A stretch of 64,000 bases of DNA from Burkholderiales bacterium (GCA_016185015.1 JACPOI010000031.1:39691-103690), one strand, 5' to 3'; counted from the stretch's first letter, positions 1 to 10,897 are shown. The notes: generated by a model not told the origin, from the sequence alone. Translations and numbers: made by a program.

Positions 1-615
<615 letters not shown>

Positions 616-770
616 TCAGTGCAACAGGGCTGAGATGTCTTCACTGACGTGGTCGGGCGCACACGCGGCGATGGGGTCGCCCATGTTGTAGCCATAGGGC
701 AGTGCCCATACGCAGACACCGGCGTTGCGCGCCGTGGCGACGTCGATGGACGAATCGCCGACGAACCCTC
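616..770 (-). pseudogene. phosphoglycolate phosphatase C-terminal remnant
   Basis: GFVGDSSIDVATARNAGVCVWALPYGYNMGDPI, HAD motif, no N-terminal portion. Confidence 0.7.
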
Positions 771-1040
771 GCACACGTCCTCGTCCTTGCAAGCGACATC
801 GGCGATCGTGCGCTTCTACCGGTCGGTGCGTTTCGGAGTGATCTTGGCAATCTGCTGAAAGCACAGGGACGCGAGGTGCTGGCGAGAGACGCTCCCGAAG
901 TCCTGGGCTTTCTCAAGCGCATCAATGGCACTGATGCGGATGGTGATCTTTTCGTAAGCGCCGGGCTCCCCGCAACGTGCCTTGAGGGTGTCACCGTCGG
1001 AGGCAGCTACAACCAAACACAGCAGGGCACCCACTTGCAA
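771..1040 (-). pseudogene. staphylococcal nuclease-like (thermonuclease) fragment with in-frame stop
   Basis: VAASDGDTLKARCGEPGAYEKITIRISAIDALEKAQDFGS..LCFQQIAKITPKRTDR*KRTIADVACKDEDV; TAG where a Tyr is expected. Confidence 0.6.
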
Positions 1041-1132
1041 AAAGACAGATGCTTGCGGCTCACTAAAACTTCCACGCCGGCCACAGTGCGTCTTCATGTC
1101 GTTGCTCCAGCGCCCACAAGCGCCACAACGAA

Positions 1133-1600
1133 TTGCTGCAGGCACACGGCGTGCAAGTCATCGACAACATAAACATGGTGACCTGCGGTGGGCAGGCGAC
1201 GATCCCGATCGTGGCAGCCGCCTCACGGGTCTCGAAAGTGCACTACGGCGAAATCGTCGCATCGATCGTGAGCAAGTCGGAGGGCCCCGGAACGCGGGCC
1301 AACATTGATGAGTTCACGGAGACCACGCGCGCGGTGATCGAGAAGCTCGGCAGGGCCGAACGCGGCAAATCCATCATCGTGCTCAACACGGCAGAGCCAC
1401 CGTTGATCATGCGCGATACCGTGTTCGGTTTGTCCGAACTGGTCGACCAGGCGTTGGTGGAGAAATGCATTCTGGACATGGTGGCGGACGTGCGTGCCTA
1501 CGTGCCGGGCTACCGCCTCATGCAAGAAGTCCCGTTCGAGGTGGTGCCGCCGCACGCACCGCTGAACGCGCCCGGCATCGGGCCTGGGGTCCGTCTTCCC
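1133..1600 (+). pseudogene. acylating acetaldehyde dehydrogenase (MhpF/DmpF-like) internal fragment
   Basis: [64 protein letters not shown]; both ends missing. Confidence 0.75.
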
Positions 1601-1731
1601 TTGGGCATGCCTGAAGATCAAGGACGGCGGCTATGCCAATCGTCACTGTTAGTTCTAATTTCTGCTCGGCGAAGCGTTCATGGCCCGGCCGTCGTGAAGG
1701 AGCGCCCACCCTCTGGCGCGCCCGCTTGATC

Positions 1732-2275
1732 TCATCGCCGTGCAGGCGACGCATGCCGCAGGTTGTCCCGCACGGTGGTAAGTTTGGCCCCGAGCGCGAG
1801 CGCATAAGTGGCATGGGTGTGGCGCATACAGTGCGGGCTGACACGCCGCAGTTTCTCAGCCGTGGACGGATTGTCCGCCTGGACGACTTCCGCCACCTTC
1901 GTGAAGAAACGGCGCATAACACTCCACTGCCGTGAGGCAGTGATGCCAGCTGCATCCTCCTGATCGAGGCTGCCAATGCGCGGCGCTCGCGGGTCCCAGC
2001 GCGCCGGCGTGATCGGCAACTTGCGCTGCATCAGGTAGCGAGACAGCGCCGCACGGGCCAGCGACGGCAACGCCACTTTGCCGGGTTTGCTGCCCTTGCC
2101 CACCAGGTGCAGCCCGTCGTCCCCATGCGCATCGACCTCAATCTGCCCCAGCGTGGCCCCACCAATTCCCCGATGCGTAGGCCCGTCGCGTACGCGAAAT
2201 CCAGCACGAAGCGAAGGCGCTGCGCCGCTGGCGCTTGCCATCCATGTCCCAATTCCAGGCCTTCGGCCACGGTCT
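1732..2275 (-). pseudogene. tyrosine recombinase/phage integrase remnant, frameshifted
   Basis: [20 protein letters not shown] in one frame, [14 protein letters not shown]...VSPHCMRHTHATYALALGAKLTTVRDNLRHAS in another. Confidence 0.75.
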
Positions 2276-2440
2276 GAATCGGAGTATGCCAACCGTGCGT
2301 AGCGCGCGGTCTGGTGTTCAAGCTATCGGCAATGTCATCGAGTTCGGCCTGGCTGAAGATGAAGACGCTGAGGCCGGTGCCCTTGGGTAAGTACTGACGG
2401 ATGAGCCCGTTGGTGTTCTCGCAGGTGCCGCGTCCGCCTC
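2276..2440 (-). mobile_element. IS30-family transposase C-terminal remnant
   Basis: [51 protein letters not shown]. Confidence 0.75.
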
Positions 2441-3353
2441 AGCGTGACGGACCCGGCCGTGGACGGTGCTCGAACAGCCAGTCCTTGAACGCCAGCGCTG
2501 CGGGCGAGAGTCGCTTGCCGCGCGGGTACACCACGTGCCAGCGACGGATCAGCGGGAACCCCACCACGTCCAGCAACACCAACTCGCCCAGCGCCAGTTC
2601 CGACACCACGGTGGTGGCCGACAGCACCGCCAGCCCCAAGCCGCCGGCCACGGTCTGCTTGATGGCTTCGTTGCTGCCGACTTCGAGCCGCGTTTTCAGC
2701 CTGACGCCTTGGCCAGCGAAGAACTTCTCGGTAGTCAGCCGGGTGCCCGAACCGGGCTCGCGCAGGACGAAGGGCTCGTCCTTCAACCGCTTCGGCGACA
2801 GTCGCTGCCTGCCCACCAGCGGATGGCTTGGCGGCGCCACCAGCACCAGCGGGTTGTCGGCAAAGTCTTCGCAGACCACGTCCATATTCTCAGAAGGCTG
2901 ACCCATGATGTACAGGTCATCCTGGTTGCTGGCGAGCCGCAGCAACAGGTTCTCGCGGTTGCACACCACCATCGCCACGTCGATGCCCGGGTGGGCCGCA
3001 CAGAAGCCGCCCAGCAGCTTGGGCACGGTGTATTTCACCGTGGTCAGTATGGCCAGTTTCAAGCTGCCTTTTTCCACGCCCTGCAGGGCCGCAAGGTCCT
3101 GCGACAGGCGCTCCATACGCGACTCGATGTCGGCGCAGGCGTCGGCCAGGGTCTGACCCGTCGCGGTCAGAAAGATCTTCTTGCCCAGCTGTTCAAACAG
3201 GGGCTGCCCCACCGTCTCGGACAGTTGCTTGACTTGCAGGGACAGGGTCGGCGGCGAGAGGTGCAGCTCCTCCGCTGCGCGCGCAAAGCTGTTGTGGCGC
3301 GCCACGGCCAGAAAGATGCGCAGCTGGTGCAGGGTGGCGTGGCGCAGGTTCAT
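2439..3353 (-). CDS. cbbR: LysR-type regulator CbbR (carboxysome-proximal copy)
   Basis: N-terminal LysR HTH, divergent to cbbL, CbbR-like effector domain. Confidence 0.9.
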   Translation of the reverse strand: MNLRHATLHQLRIFLAVARHNSFARAAEELHLSPPTLSLQVKQLSETVGQPLFEQLGKKIFLTATGQTLADACADIESRMERLSQDLAALQGVEKGSLKLAILTTVKYTVPKLLGGFCAAHPGIDVAMVVCNRENLLLRLASNQDDLYIMGQPSENMDVVCEDFADNPLVLVAPPSHPLVGRQRLSPKRLKDEPFVLREPGSGTRLTTEKFFAGQGVRLKTRLEVGSNEAIKQTVAGGLGLAVLSATTVVSELALGELVLLDVVGFPLIRRWHVVYPRGKRLSPAALAFKDWLFEHRPRPGPSR

Positions 3354-3400
3354 GATTTATTCTAGTAAAAGATAACAATACAAACATTTTACTTTTTCTT
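3354..3400. promoter_or_regulatory. candidate LysR/CbbR box between cbbR and cbbL
   Basis: TTAT-N11-ATAA dyad (3357-3375) in AT-rich divergent intergenic region. Confidence 0.4.
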
Positions 3401-3509
3401 ATTCTGCACCACGCACACAATCCGCACCAGTTCAGCGCACATCCACCCCAAAACGGGACGCACTGGGCGCCCCATTTGCAACCCCCAAAGTTTTCAACGA
3501 GGAGCGAAC

Positions 3510-4931
3510 ATGGCTGTCAAGACTTACAACGCCGGCGTCAAGGAATACCGCCAAACCTACTGGATGCCCGAGTACACCCCCTTGGATACCGACATCCTGG
3601 CGGTGTTCAAGATCACGCCGCAGCCTGGCGTGGATCGCGAAGAGGTGGCGGCCGCCGTGGCGGCGGAATCGTCCACCGGCACCTGGACCACGGTGTGGAC
3701 CGACCTGCTGACCGACATGGACTATTACAAGGGCCGCGCCTACCGCATCGAAGACGTTCCGGGCGACGACACCTGCTTCTACGCCTTCGTGGCCTATCCG
3801 ATCGATCTGTTCGAAGAGGGTTCGGTGGTCAACGTGTTCACCTCGCTGGTGGGCAACGTGTTTGGTTTCAAGGCGCTGCGCGCCCTGCGCCTGGAAGATG
3901 TGCGCTTCCCCATCGCCTACATCAAGACCTGCGGCGGTCCTCCCATGGGCATCCAGGTCGAACGTGACATCATGAACAAGTACGGTCGCCCGCTGCTGGG
4001 TTGCACCATCAAGCCCAAGCTGGGTCTGTCGGCCAAGAACTACGGTCGTGCCGTGTACGAGTGTCTGCGCGGTGGTCTGGACTTCACCAAGGACGACGAG
4101 AACATCACCAGCCAGCCCTTCATGCGCTGGCGCCAGCGTTTCGACTTCGTGCAGGAAGCCACCCTGAAGGCCGAGCGCGAGACCGGTGAGCGCAAGGGAC
4201 ACTACCTAAACGTGACCGCCCCCACGCCCGAAGAGATGTACCGCCGCGCCGAGTACGCCAAAGAGATCGGCGCGCCGATCATCATGCACGACTACATCAC
4301 CGGCGGCTTCTGTGCCAACACCGGCCTGGCCAACTGGTGCCGCGAGAACGGCATGCTGCTGCACATCCACCGTGCCATGCACGCCGTGATCGACCGCAAT
4401 CCGCACCACGGCATCCACTTCCGCGTTCTCACCAAGATCCTGCGCCTGTCGGGCGGTGACCACCTGCACACCGGCACCGTGGTGGGCAAGCTCGAAGGCG
4501 ACCGCAACTCGACACTGGGCTGGATCGACCTGCTGCGCGAATCCTTTGTTCCCGAAGACCGCTCGCGCGGCATCTTCTTCGACCAGGACTGGGGTTCTAT
4601 GCCCGGTGCGCTCGCAGTGGCCTCAGGCGGCATCCACGTCTGGCACATGCCTGCGCTGGTCAGCATCTTCGGCGACGACTCGGTGCTGCAGTTCGGTGGT
4701 GGCACCCTGGGTCACCCCTGGGGCAACGCGGCCGGCGCCTGTGCCAACCGCGTGGCACTGGAGGCCTGCGTGCAGGCCCGCAACGAAGGCCGCCCGCTGG
4801 AAAAAGAGGGCAAGGACATCCTTACTGCTGCCGCAGCGCACTCGCCCGAACTCAAGATCGCCATGGAGACCTGGAAAGAGATCAAGTTCGAGTTTGATAC
4901 CGTGGACAAGCTCGACATCGCCAACAAGTGA
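3510..4931 (+). CDS. cbbL: RuBisCO form I large subunit (IA type)
   Basis: [24 protein letters not shown], full-length 473 aa. Confidence 0.98.
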   Translation: MAVKTYNAGVKEYRQTYWMPEYTPLDTDILAVFKITPQPGVDREEVAAAVAAESSTGTWTTVWTDLLTDMDYYKGRAYRIEDVPGDDTCFYAFVAYPIDLFEEGSVVNVFTSLVGNVFGFKALRALRLEDVRFPIAYIKTCGGPPMGIQVERDIMNKYGRPLLGCTIKPKLGLSAKNYGRAVYECLRGGLDFTKDDENITSQPFMRWRQRFDFVQEATLKAERETGERKGHYLNVTAPTPEEMYRRAEYAKEIGAPIIMHDYITGGFCANTGLANWCRENGMLLHIHRAMHAVIDRNPHHGIHFRVLTKILRLSGGDHLHTGTVVGKLEGDRNSTLGWIDLLRESFVPEDRSRGIFFDQDWGSMPGALAVASGGIHVWHMPALVSIFGDDSVLQFGGGTLGHPWGNAAGACANRVALEACVQARNEGRPLEKEGKDILTAAAAHSPELKIAMETWKEIKFEFDTVDKLDIANK

Positions 4932-4985
4932 TCAGTTCACAGCGCGTCCGACCCCACCCCTCATCCCCTCTGAAAGGAAACTGAC

Positions 4986-5312
4986 ATGGCTGTCCAGGCT
5001 TACAAATCGACCCAGAAGTACGAGACCTTCTCTTATCTGCCGCCCATGACGGCAGAGCAGGTTCGTCGGCAGATCGCCTACTCCATCGCACAGGGCTGGA
5101 ACCCGGCGGTGGAGCACACCGAAAAGGGCACATCCGCCACAAGCAACTTCTGGTACATGTGGAAGCTGCCGCTGTTTGGCGAGCAGTCGGTGGATGCCGT
5201 GCTGGCCGAGGTGGAGGCCTGCCACCGCGAGTTCCCCAACCACCTGGTGCGTGTGATCGCCTATGACAACTACTCGCAGAGTCAGGGCATGTCTTTCGTC
5301 GTCTATCGCTGA
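4986..5312 (+). CDS. cbbS: RuBisCO small subunit
   Basis: [33 protein letters not shown]. Confidence 0.97.
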   Translation: MAVQAYKSTQKYETFSYLPPMTAEQVRRQIAYSIAQGWNPAVEHTEKGTSATSNFWYMWKLPLFGEQSVDAVLAEVEACHREFPNHLVRVIAYDNYSQSQGMSFVVYR

Positions 5313-5319
5313 GAGAACA

Positions 5320-5340
5320 GGTGCGGCCACTGGCCGCACC
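5320..5340 (+). promoter_or_regulatory. intercistronic hairpin between cbbS and csoS2
   Basis: Perfect 9-bp inverted repeat GGTGCGGCC-ACT-GGCCGCACC, no T-tract. Confidence 0.6.
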
Positions 5341-5377
5341 CAAGAACTGAACCGATCCCCATTGCAAGAGGTTTGAC

Positions 5378-7702
5378 ATGACATCCATTGGCTCAAGCGC
5401 AGTTCAAGTGACCCTTTCGGGTCGCGAATTGGCCCTGCAGCGGCGCCAGGCCATGGCTTTGCGCGGCAAGGCCGGTGTGGTCAGGTCCGCTGCAGCGCAG
5501 TCGGCGGTTGCCGCAGTGCCCAGGCCTGCGATGGCGATGGCCAGGTCGACGCCACGCACCGCCGTGGCTGCTGTCGAGCGTTCGGCAGCGGTCATGGCGC
5601 CGACGACGAGCGCGGCCCGCCAGCGCCGTCAGGCCTTGAGTCAGTCGGGAAAATCGGCGTTGGGTGTGCAGGCTGCGGCCACGCGACCGGCGCGGACACG
5701 GGCACCGGTGGCCTTGCCGCAGCAAGCGCTGGCTGCCGACTGCGGCTGTGGTTGCAAGGGTGCGGGCTGCGCGACCGCTTCAGGTCCGCTCGAGTCGTCT
5801 GTTGTGCAACCCGCTTTCAGTGGGGCACACGCTCCATATGCACCCGCCATGGACACGGGTTCGACCCGTGCGCTGGCCCGCGCCCGCCGTGTTGCCCTGG
5901 CCACCGATGGAAAGAAGGCCATGCTTCGCGTGGCCCAAGCCACCCGGCTGGCCGCCGTGCTGCCCCAGCAAGACTGGCAGCAGGCGATTGAAAAAGGTGC
6001 GTCGGGCCGCGAAGTGGCCAAGCAACGCCGCCTGGTGCGTGCGCTGGTTGGTCGCGAAGACACCGGCTCGGCAGCACCCCGGCCCAATGGCCGCATGCGC
6101 GCCAAAAATGAAACGACTGCTGCGCCGCCCAAGGTGGCCATCGGTCACACACTGTCCGGCCAGTCCGTCACTGGCACCCCGGTGGACAGCAGCCGCAAAG
6201 TGACCGGCAACGAAGCCGGTGCCTGCAAAAGCATCACCGGCACCGAATACCTGAGTCTGGAGCAGTTCAGCTCCGTGTGTGGCACCCGGCCCGCGCCAGG
6301 TCCGGCCAAGGTGGCGGTGAGCAGCACCTTGCGCGAACAGAAGGTGACGGGCACCGAGGTCGGTCGTTCGGCCCATGTGACGGGTGACGAGGCCGGATCG
6401 TGCCGCAGCGTCACCGGCACAGAGTACCTGTCGCGTGAGCAGCAGCAGACGGTTTGTGATGCCGTGCCCCTGCCCGGCCCGCGCAAGGTCAGTGTCATGT
6501 CGTCGCAAGGCGGACAAGCGGTGTCGGGTGTCGAGGTCGGGCGTTCCGTCAAGGTCACGGGCAACGAGCCCGGTGCCACGCGGCAGCTGACCGGCAGCCA
6601 GTACTTCAACGCCACCGACTTTGGCCAACCCGCCGGTCGCGAGGCTCCCCCGAAAGTGGCCACGGTGCAGACCCTGGCGGGCAGCACGGTCACCGGCACC
6701 AAAGTCGGCCTGAGCTCCAAAGTGACCGGTGACGACCGCGGCGGATGCCGTGCCGTCACGGGCACCGATTACATCAGCGCCCGCCAGCAGGGGGCGGTGT
6801 GTGCCACCACCGAGCTGGTGCAGCCCGTGCGCAAGGTGGGGCAGGACCAGACCTGGAACAACCAGACCATCACCGGCACCCGGCTCGGGCGCTCAAAGCA
6901 GGTCACCGGCGACGAGCACGGCGGCTGCGCACCGATCAGCGGCACGGCATACATTGGCACGCAGCAGTACCAGGGCTTTTGCGAACCCGCGCAACGGGAC
7001 TCCCAGCAGGCACTCGGTCGCCGCGAAACGCTGATCTCTGCCGCCACCGTGACGGGCGACCGCCCGGGGGCCGGTGGCAGCGCGATGACGGGTGACCAGC
7101 GCGGCGCCTGTGGCCCCATCAGTGGCACCCCTTATTTTGGCGCCGACAACCTGCCCAAGCAGTGCAGCACCAGCGGTCGTTTTGTGGTCCCGGCTCGCCC
7201 GGAAAAAACCGCCACGCCAGCCGCCGCGGCCAAGGACTTCAGCATCCGCCCACCATCGCGCCAGGCGCAAGAACGGGCCTCGGGCGCCGTCACGGGTTCG
7301 GCGTTCAGTGGTCAGCGCATCACCGGCACGGTCAACAAAGGCGGTGGCCTCATTACCGGCACCCCCGAGTTTCGCCACCGCGAGAGCGAGCCCGTGGCAG
7401 CGCCGCAGCAGGAAGAGGTCAGCGCGGCTGCGGCCACCCGGCTCACCGGTGAAGGCAGCCAGTCGGGTGCCCGCATCAGTGGCTCGGCCTGGCAGACTTC
7501 CGGTCGTGTGACCGGGACCGAAGGCACTTCATCGCTGGCCCGCAACCCGTCGCAGCGCGGTGAGGCGCGTGGCCAGGGCATGTCGGCGCTGCAGTTCCGC
7601 AAGGTCGAACGTGTCGAGCAGCCGCAGAGCCGGGTCACCGGTTCGTCCGGCAACACCGCCAAGGGTGCTGCCGTGACCCTGTCGGGCGGCGCGCGCGGTT
7701 GA
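5378..7702 (+). CDS. csoS2: carboxysome scaffold/assembly protein CsoS2
   Basis: Basic N-terminal region (RRQAMALRGKAG-type repeats), many VTGT/VTGDE..G-C middle repeats, C-terminal region; between cbbS and csoSCA. Confidence 0.96.
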   Translation: MTSIGSSAVQVTLSGRELALQRRQAMALRGKAGVVRSAAAQSAVAAVPRPAMAMARSTPRTAVAAVERSAAVMAPTTSAARQRRQALSQSGKSALGVQAAATRPARTRAPVALPQQALAADCGCGCKGAGCATASGPLESSVVQPAFSGAHAPYAPAMDTGSTRALARARRVALATDGKKAMLRVAQATRLAAVLPQQDWQQAIEKGASGREVAKQRRLVRALVGREDTGSAAPRPNGRMRAKNETTAAPPKVAIGHTLSGQSVTGTPVDSSRKVTGNEAGACKSITGTEYLSLEQFSSVCGTRPAPGPAKVAVSSTLREQKVTGTEVGRSAHVTGDEAGSCRSVTGTEYLSREQQQTVCDAVPLPGPRKVSVMSSQGGQAVSGVEVGRSVKVTGNEPGATRQLTGSQYFNATDFGQPAGREAPPKVATVQTLAGSTVTGTKVGLSSKVTGDDRGGCRAVTGTDYISARQQGAVCATTELVQPVRKVGQDQTWNNQTITGTRLGRSKQVTGDEHGGCAPISGTAYIGTQQYQGFCEPAQRDSQQALGRRETLISAATVTGDRPGAGGSAMTGDQRGACGPISGTPYFGADNLPKQCSTSGRFVVPARPEKTATPAAAAKDFSIRPPSRQAQERASGAVTGSAFSGQRITGTVNKGGGLITGTPEFRHRESEPVAAPQQEEVSAAAATRLTGEGSQSGARISGSAWQTSGRVTGTEGTSSLARNPSQRGEARGQGMSALQFRKVERVEQPQSRVTGSSGNTAKGAAVTLSGGARG

Positions 7703-9216
7703 GTACCCAAGGCTCCAGGGACACCACGGTGAACACGCTCAAACGCCTTGCCGCCATGCGCTCAGTCGCAGGCCTGCGCCAGCCGCAGGACCTGGACAAC
7801 CCGGCGTGTGTCGTGGGTGCCAACCAGCGCTGCGAACACGCGTTGGTGGACCAAGCGCTGAACGAGCGCCTGTATGCCTACGAGCAGCGGGTGCGCGGGC
7901 GCTTCGCTCCTATCGGTGGCTTGCTCAAGACCTTGTCCGCGTTGCAGCATGAGCTGGACTTCGCGGTGCGTGCCCAGCAGTTGGCGCAAGCCCAGCTGGG
8001 CTATGCGCTGCCGCAAGCGCTGCTGAACGACGCCTGGATCAGCGGTCTGGATCTGCGTGCCCTGCATGCGCACTGCATCTTTCGCAGTTTCAAGGCCTGC
8101 ATTGAAGGTGCTGCGGTCGACCAGGCGCCCTGGCTGGAGCGCATGGCGATCAATGAAGCGTTCCTGCGCTCGTGTGGTTACCACACGGTGGATCTCAGTC
8201 CCTGTGCCGACGGTCGCCTGCAAGGTCTGCTGCCATTCGTGCTCCGCATTGCGCCGAACGACGCGGTCACCGTCAAGGCTTACGCCGGTGCGTTGTTCGA
8301 TGTCGAGGCCGACGTGGTCGACTGGACGCGCCGCGAGCTGGAACGTCTAAGCGGTGGCATGGTGGGTGCCGAGAGCTGCAACTACTTGAAGATCGCGGTC
8401 TACCACTACAGCACCTCCAACCCCTGCCACCAGGGCTGCGCCGCCCACGGCAGCCAGGACCACCTGGCCACCATGGCGGCAACCGCCAAGCTCGATGAAC
8501 TGCGCGCCGCCGTGGACAACAGCTTTGGCCGGGGCGCTGCGCCCGAGACGCTGCTGATCGGCATGGACACCGACACCGATGCGATTCGCGTGCACCTGCC
8601 CGATGAGCAGTCGGCCAACTGCCCGCTGCGCTATGCGGAGAGTGCGCAGCTCTTTCGCGACACGCTGGGCCTGAGCGCGCCCGCTGCGCGCGAGGCGATT
8701 GCCCGCGCCGTGGAGAGCGCCGCGCGCGATGGCGGCCTGCGTCCCGGCATGCGCCAGCTCGTCGAGCGCCTGCTGGAGGCCAACTTGTCGCAGATCGAAT
8801 ACGTGATCCAGCACCACGAAGGCCGCTACGCCGACATCGGGCACAACGAACGCTTCATTTGCGCGGGCGAGGCCATGAGCGAGCTGCAGTTGCGCAACAA
8901 GTTTTACTTCGCCCACCTCGACACCGTGGAAGAGGGAGCGCCCGACCTGGACGTGGGCATCAAGATATTCACCGGGCTCAACGTCAGCCGCGGCCTGCCG
9001 GTGCCGGTGCTGGTGCACTTCCACTATGCGTCCCGCGTGCCCGGTGCCCGCGAACGCGCGATCAGCCGCTGTCGGCGGGTCAGGTCGGCCATCGAGTCGC
9101 GCTACGCGTCCCTGCATGCACAGGGTCTGCTGCATTGCCAGATGGCGGTGAGCGACCAGGACGGCAGCGAGCGCTGCGCCTGGATCGACGCGTCCACCGT
9201 TACCAGCGGTCATTGA
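7699..9216 (+). CDS. csoSCA: carboxysomal beta-type-like carbonic anhydrase CsoSCA (CsoS3)
   Basis: TTG start overlapping csoS2 stop; 505 aa, CsoSCA motifs, syntenic position. Confidence 0.93.
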   Translation: MSTQGSRDTTVNTLKRLAAMRSVAGLRQPQDLDNPACVVGANQRCEHALVDQALNERLYAYEQRVRGRFAPIGGLLKTLSALQHELDFAVRAQQLAQAQLGYALPQALLNDAWISGLDLRALHAHCIFRSFKACIEGAAVDQAPWLERMAINEAFLRSCGYHTVDLSPCADGRLQGLLPFVLRIAPNDAVTVKAYAGALFDVEADVVDWTRRELERLSGGMVGAESCNYLKIAVYHYSTSNPCHQGCAAHGSQDHLATMAATAKLDELRAAVDNSFGRGAAPETLLIGMDTDTDAIRVHLPDEQSANCPLRYAESAQLFRDTLGLSAPAAREAIARAVESAARDGGLRPGMRQLVERLLEANLSQIEYVIQHHEGRYADIGHNERFICAGEAMSELQLRNKFYFAHLDTVEEGAPDLDVGIKIFTGLNVSRGLPVPVLVHFHYASRVPGARERAISRCRRVRSAIESRYASLHAQGLLHCQMAVSDQDGSERCAWIDASTVTSGH

Positions 9217-9241
9217 AGTCCACAGCCGACAAGAGGCATTT

Positions 9242-9499
9242 ATGAAGATCATGAAAGTCGAGAAAACGCTGGTGTCGACAAACCGGATCAACGCGTTTGG
9301 ACACCGGCCTTTGCTGGTGGTGCAGGACAAGGCGGGCGGCGCGCGCAGCGTGGCGGTGGACGCCGTGGGTTGCATCCCCGGAGACTGGGTGATTTGTGTC
9401 GGTTCGTCGGCAGCGCGGGATGCTGCGGGGAGCCGCGAGTTTCCGTCCGATCTCACCATCGTCGGGATCATCGATCACTGGCAAGGGGAGGCGGTCTGA
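9242..9499 (+). CDS. csoS4A: carboxysome vertex pentamer protein CsoS4A
   Basis: Small BMC-P/EutN-like protein, syntenic. Confidence 0.92.
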   Translation: MKIMKVEKTLVSTNRINAFGHRPLLVVQDKAGGARSVAVDAVGCIPGDWVICVGSSAARDAAGSREFPSDLTIVGIIDHWQGEAV

Positions 9500-9744
9500 T
9501 GGACATCATGCGCGTCAAAGACGAGTTGGTGTGCACGCGCCGGGTGCCGGGCTTGCGCTCGGCTTCGCTTCGGGTGCTTCAGAGTCAGCAGGGTGATCTG
9601 TCGGTGGCCACCGATGCGGTGGGCGTGCCGGAGGGCAAATGGGTGTTCACCACCAGCGGCAGCGCGGCGCGGCTGGCGATGAGCGACCCGCAGGTCATCA
9701 CCGACCTGACCATTTGCGGAATCATTGATCAGTGGGATCCGTGA
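9499..9744 (+). CDS. csoS4B: carboxysome vertex pentamer protein CsoS4B
   Basis: MDIMRVKDELVCTRRVPGL...CGIIDQWDP; ATG overlaps csoS4A stop. Confidence 0.92.
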   Translation: MDIMRVKDELVCTRRVPGLRSASLRVLQSQQGDLSVATDAVGVPEGKWVFTTSGSAARLAMSDPQVITDLTICGIIDQWDP

Positions 9745-9842
9745 GACCGCGATGGACGGGCGGTGGGGTAGACGAAGGCCTTGAGACTTCGAGGTGGTTT
9801 GGTTTTAGTTCTGGTTCTTTTTGTTCATGAAGGAGTATTGAA

Positions 9843-10139
9843 ATGGCTGATAACAGAGGCATTGCCCTGGGCATGATTGAAACGCGTGGCTTGGTGCCCG
9901 CCATTGAAGCGGCGGACGCGATGACCAAGGCCGCCGAAGTGCGTCTGGTGGGTCGTCAGTTCGTCGGTGGCGGCTACGTCACAGTGCTGGTGCGTGGCGA
10001 GACCGGTGCCGTCAACGCCGCGGTGCGCGCCGGTGCCGATGCCTGCGAGCGCGTGGGCGACGGCCTGGTGGCCGCGCACATCATCGCCCGTGTACACAGC
10101 GAAGTGGAAGGCATGCTGCCCTCCACGCCTTCCGCCTGA
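9843..10139 (+). CDS. csoS1: carboxysome shell hexamer CsoS1 copy 1
   Basis: [49 protein letters not shown]. Confidence 0.96.
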   Translation: MADNRGIALGMIETRGLVPAIEAADAMTKAAEVRLVGRQFVGGGYVTVLVRGETGAVNAAVRAGADACERVGDGLVAAHIIARVHSEVEGMLPSTPSA

Positions 10140-10196
10140 ACGTTCTGCACCCCCGCAGACTGGGCACCCCCCATCACCCCCAACGAGGAGATAGAC

Positions 10197-10489
10197 ATGG
10201 CTGACAACAGAGGCATTGCCCTGGGCATGATTGAAACGCGTGGCCTGGTGCCCGCCATTGAAGCGGCGGACGCGATGACCAAGGCCGCCGAAGTGCGTCT
10301 GGTGGGTCGTCAGTTCGTCGGTGGCGGCTACGTCACGGTGCTGGTGCGTGGCGAGACCGGTGCCGTCAACGCCTGCGCGCCGGTGCCGATGCCTGCGAGC
10401 GCGTGGGCGACGGCCTGGTGGCCGCGCACATCATCGCCCGTGTGCACAGCGAAGTGGAAGGCATGCTGCCGTCCGCACCGACCCCCTGA
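10197..10489 (+). pseudogene. csoS1: carboxysome shell hexamer CsoS1 copy 2, frameshifted by a 4-bp deletion as read
   Basis: Identical to copy 1 up to GAVNA, then GCGG missing near 10373 (gtcaacgcc[gcgg]tgcgcgccgg); downstream nucleotides remain homologous in another frame. Confidence 0.8.
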
Positions 10490-10546
10490 TCTGGCTCCCA
10501 GATCCGATACCCACAACAATGCTCTGCGGAGCGATGGAGAACCCAA

Positions 10547-10897
10547 ATGGCCAATGTACGAGCTGCGGTGAGCGGTGTTGCCCTGGGCATGATTGAAACG
10601 CGCGGCCTGGTGCCCGCCATTGAAGCGGCGGACGCGATGACCAAGGCCGCCGAAGTGCGTCTGGTGGGTCGTCAGTTCGTCGGTGGCGGCTACGTCACGG
10701 TGCTGGTGCGTGGCGAGACCGGTGCCGTCAACGCCGCGGTGCGCGCCGGTGCCGACGCCTGCGAGCGCGTGGGCGATGGCCTGGTGGCCGCGCACATCAT
10801 CGCTCGCGTGCACACCGAAGTCGAAGGCATGCTGCCGACCGCCCCCGATGGCGAAGGTGGTGGCCTCGACGGTGAAATCACCATGGTGCGCAGCTAA
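10547..10897 (+). CDS. csoS1: carboxysome shell hexamer CsoS1 copy 3 with extended N- and C-termini
   Basis: BMC-H core identical to copy 1 plus tail [20 protein letters not shown]. Confidence 0.93.
   Translation: MANVRAAVSGVALGMIETRGLVPAIEAADAMTKAAEVRLVGRQFVGGGYVTVLVRGETGAVNAAVRAGADACERVGDGLVAAHIIARVHTEVEGMLPTAPDGEGGGLDGEITMVRS

Noticed and set aside
8347-9471. 374 aa minus ORF opposite csoSCA
   Set aside because: Antisense artefact
9745-9842. Hairpin CGAAG...CTTCG between csoS4B and csoS1 as terminator
   Set aside because: Only 5-bp stem with a loop of 8; insufficient support
9843-10860. Regular direct repeats suggestive of a CRISPR-like array
   Set aside because: They are three csoS1 coding copies of about 260 bp, not short repeats with unique spacers
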